Assembly (NCBI GenBank): GCA_020848595.1
Contig: JADLHV010000136.1
Location: forward strand, 1 to 7,316
Origin: Bacteroidia bacterium
Lineage (GTDB): Bacteria > Bacteroidota > Bacteroidia > NS11-12g > UBA955
Length of the DNA: 7,316 nucleotides
Direction of reading: 5' to 3'
Shown here: positions 7,115-7,316 of the stretch, piece by piece
Layout: each line of letters begins with the position of its first letter
Position numbering within the stretch: position 1 is the first letter of the stretch
Notes under the pieces: model-generated
Told to the model about the DNA's origin: nothing
Seen by the model: the letters and a program-made list of their open reading frames with translations, nothing else
Databases searched by the model: none
Program-made: the position numbers and the translations under genes

Positions 7115-7316
7115 ATAAATAATCTTTACTGATTAACGATTTTAGAATCTGCATTAAATCGTCTTCTGTTGGTACATTGAGACTATGGAATCGATTATCC
7201 TTATAGGTTAATAAGCGCCACTCATGACTGAGATATTTAGATTCTGTGGCAGTACAAATTAACACCCCTTTTGAATTATAAATTTGAAAATGTCTTAGTA
7301 AGCCTGATTGACCAAT
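7113..7316 (-). CDS. Unrecognised protein, C-terminal 67 residues (5' part outside window)
   Basis: The minus strand is open from the right edge (7316) to a TAA at 7113-7115, coding for 67 residues without a start in view. I do not recognise the family. The visible part alternates short hydrophobic stretches with charged residues: LLRHFQIYNSKGVLICTATE reads like two beta strands joined by a turn, HEWRLLTYKDNRFHSLNV like further strands, and EDDLMQILKSLISKDYL like an amphipathic C-terminal helix. There is no membrane segment, and one Cys is visible. The base composition matches the AT-rich genome background. The gene converges on the RRM gene, with the terminator hairpin between them. That it is a real gene rather than a chance open frame is supported by its natural-looking amino acid composition and by the terminator lying just past its end. 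Confidence 0.6.
   Translation of the reverse strand: MGQSGLLRHFQIYNSKGVLICTATESKYLSHEWRLLTYKDNRFHSLNVPTEDDLMQILKSLISKDYL

Overview
The window looks like chromosomal DNA of a low-GC member of the Bacteroidota. Four things point there: a secreted protein of the DUF7948 / SBBP-repeat type usually exported by the type IX secretion system, a secreted DUF5118/DUF5117/DUF4953 zinc metalloprotease, a short single-RRM RNA-binding protein, and promoter boxes of the phylum-specific type (TTG, about 19 bases, TAnnTTTG) with no Shine-Dalgarno sequences. The family or genus cannot be fixed from the sequence.

Layout, left to right. Positions 2283 to 1 (minus strand) hold the first 761 codons of a large secreted beta-propeller protein. 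It starts at TTG and runs off the left edge. A 121-base divergent spacer with a perfect 7-bp inverted repeat and a promoter box leads into fmt (2405-3328, plus), methionyl-tRNA formyltransferase, the one clear housekeeping gene. Its last 8 bases overlap the end of a convergent membrane-anchored thioredoxin-like gene (3321-3812, minus, GTG start). A 238-base AT-rich divergent spacer with an 11-bp direct repeat separates that gene from the metalloprotease (4051-6636, plus). After a 143-base spacer with a near-perfect promoter comes the RRM gene (6780-7061, plus), which is clearly richer in GC than its neighbours. A hairpin terminator follows. The window closes with the 3' end of an unrecognised gene on the minus strand (7113-7316).

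The genes do not form an operon: each neighbouring pair switches strand except metalloprotease to RRM, and that pair is separated by its own promoter. There is no sign of a shared pathway. Three products act outside the cytoplasm (propeller protein, thioredoxin-like protein, metalloprotease) and two act on RNA or translation (Fmt, RRM protein).

I found no mobile element, CRISPR array, tRNA or rRNA, and nothing that convincingly amounts to a new system. The points most worth checking are the seven-fold propeller repeat with its non-ATG start, the thioredoxin-like protein with CSDC instead of CxPC, the overlapping convergent gene ends, and the atypical composition of the RRM gene.
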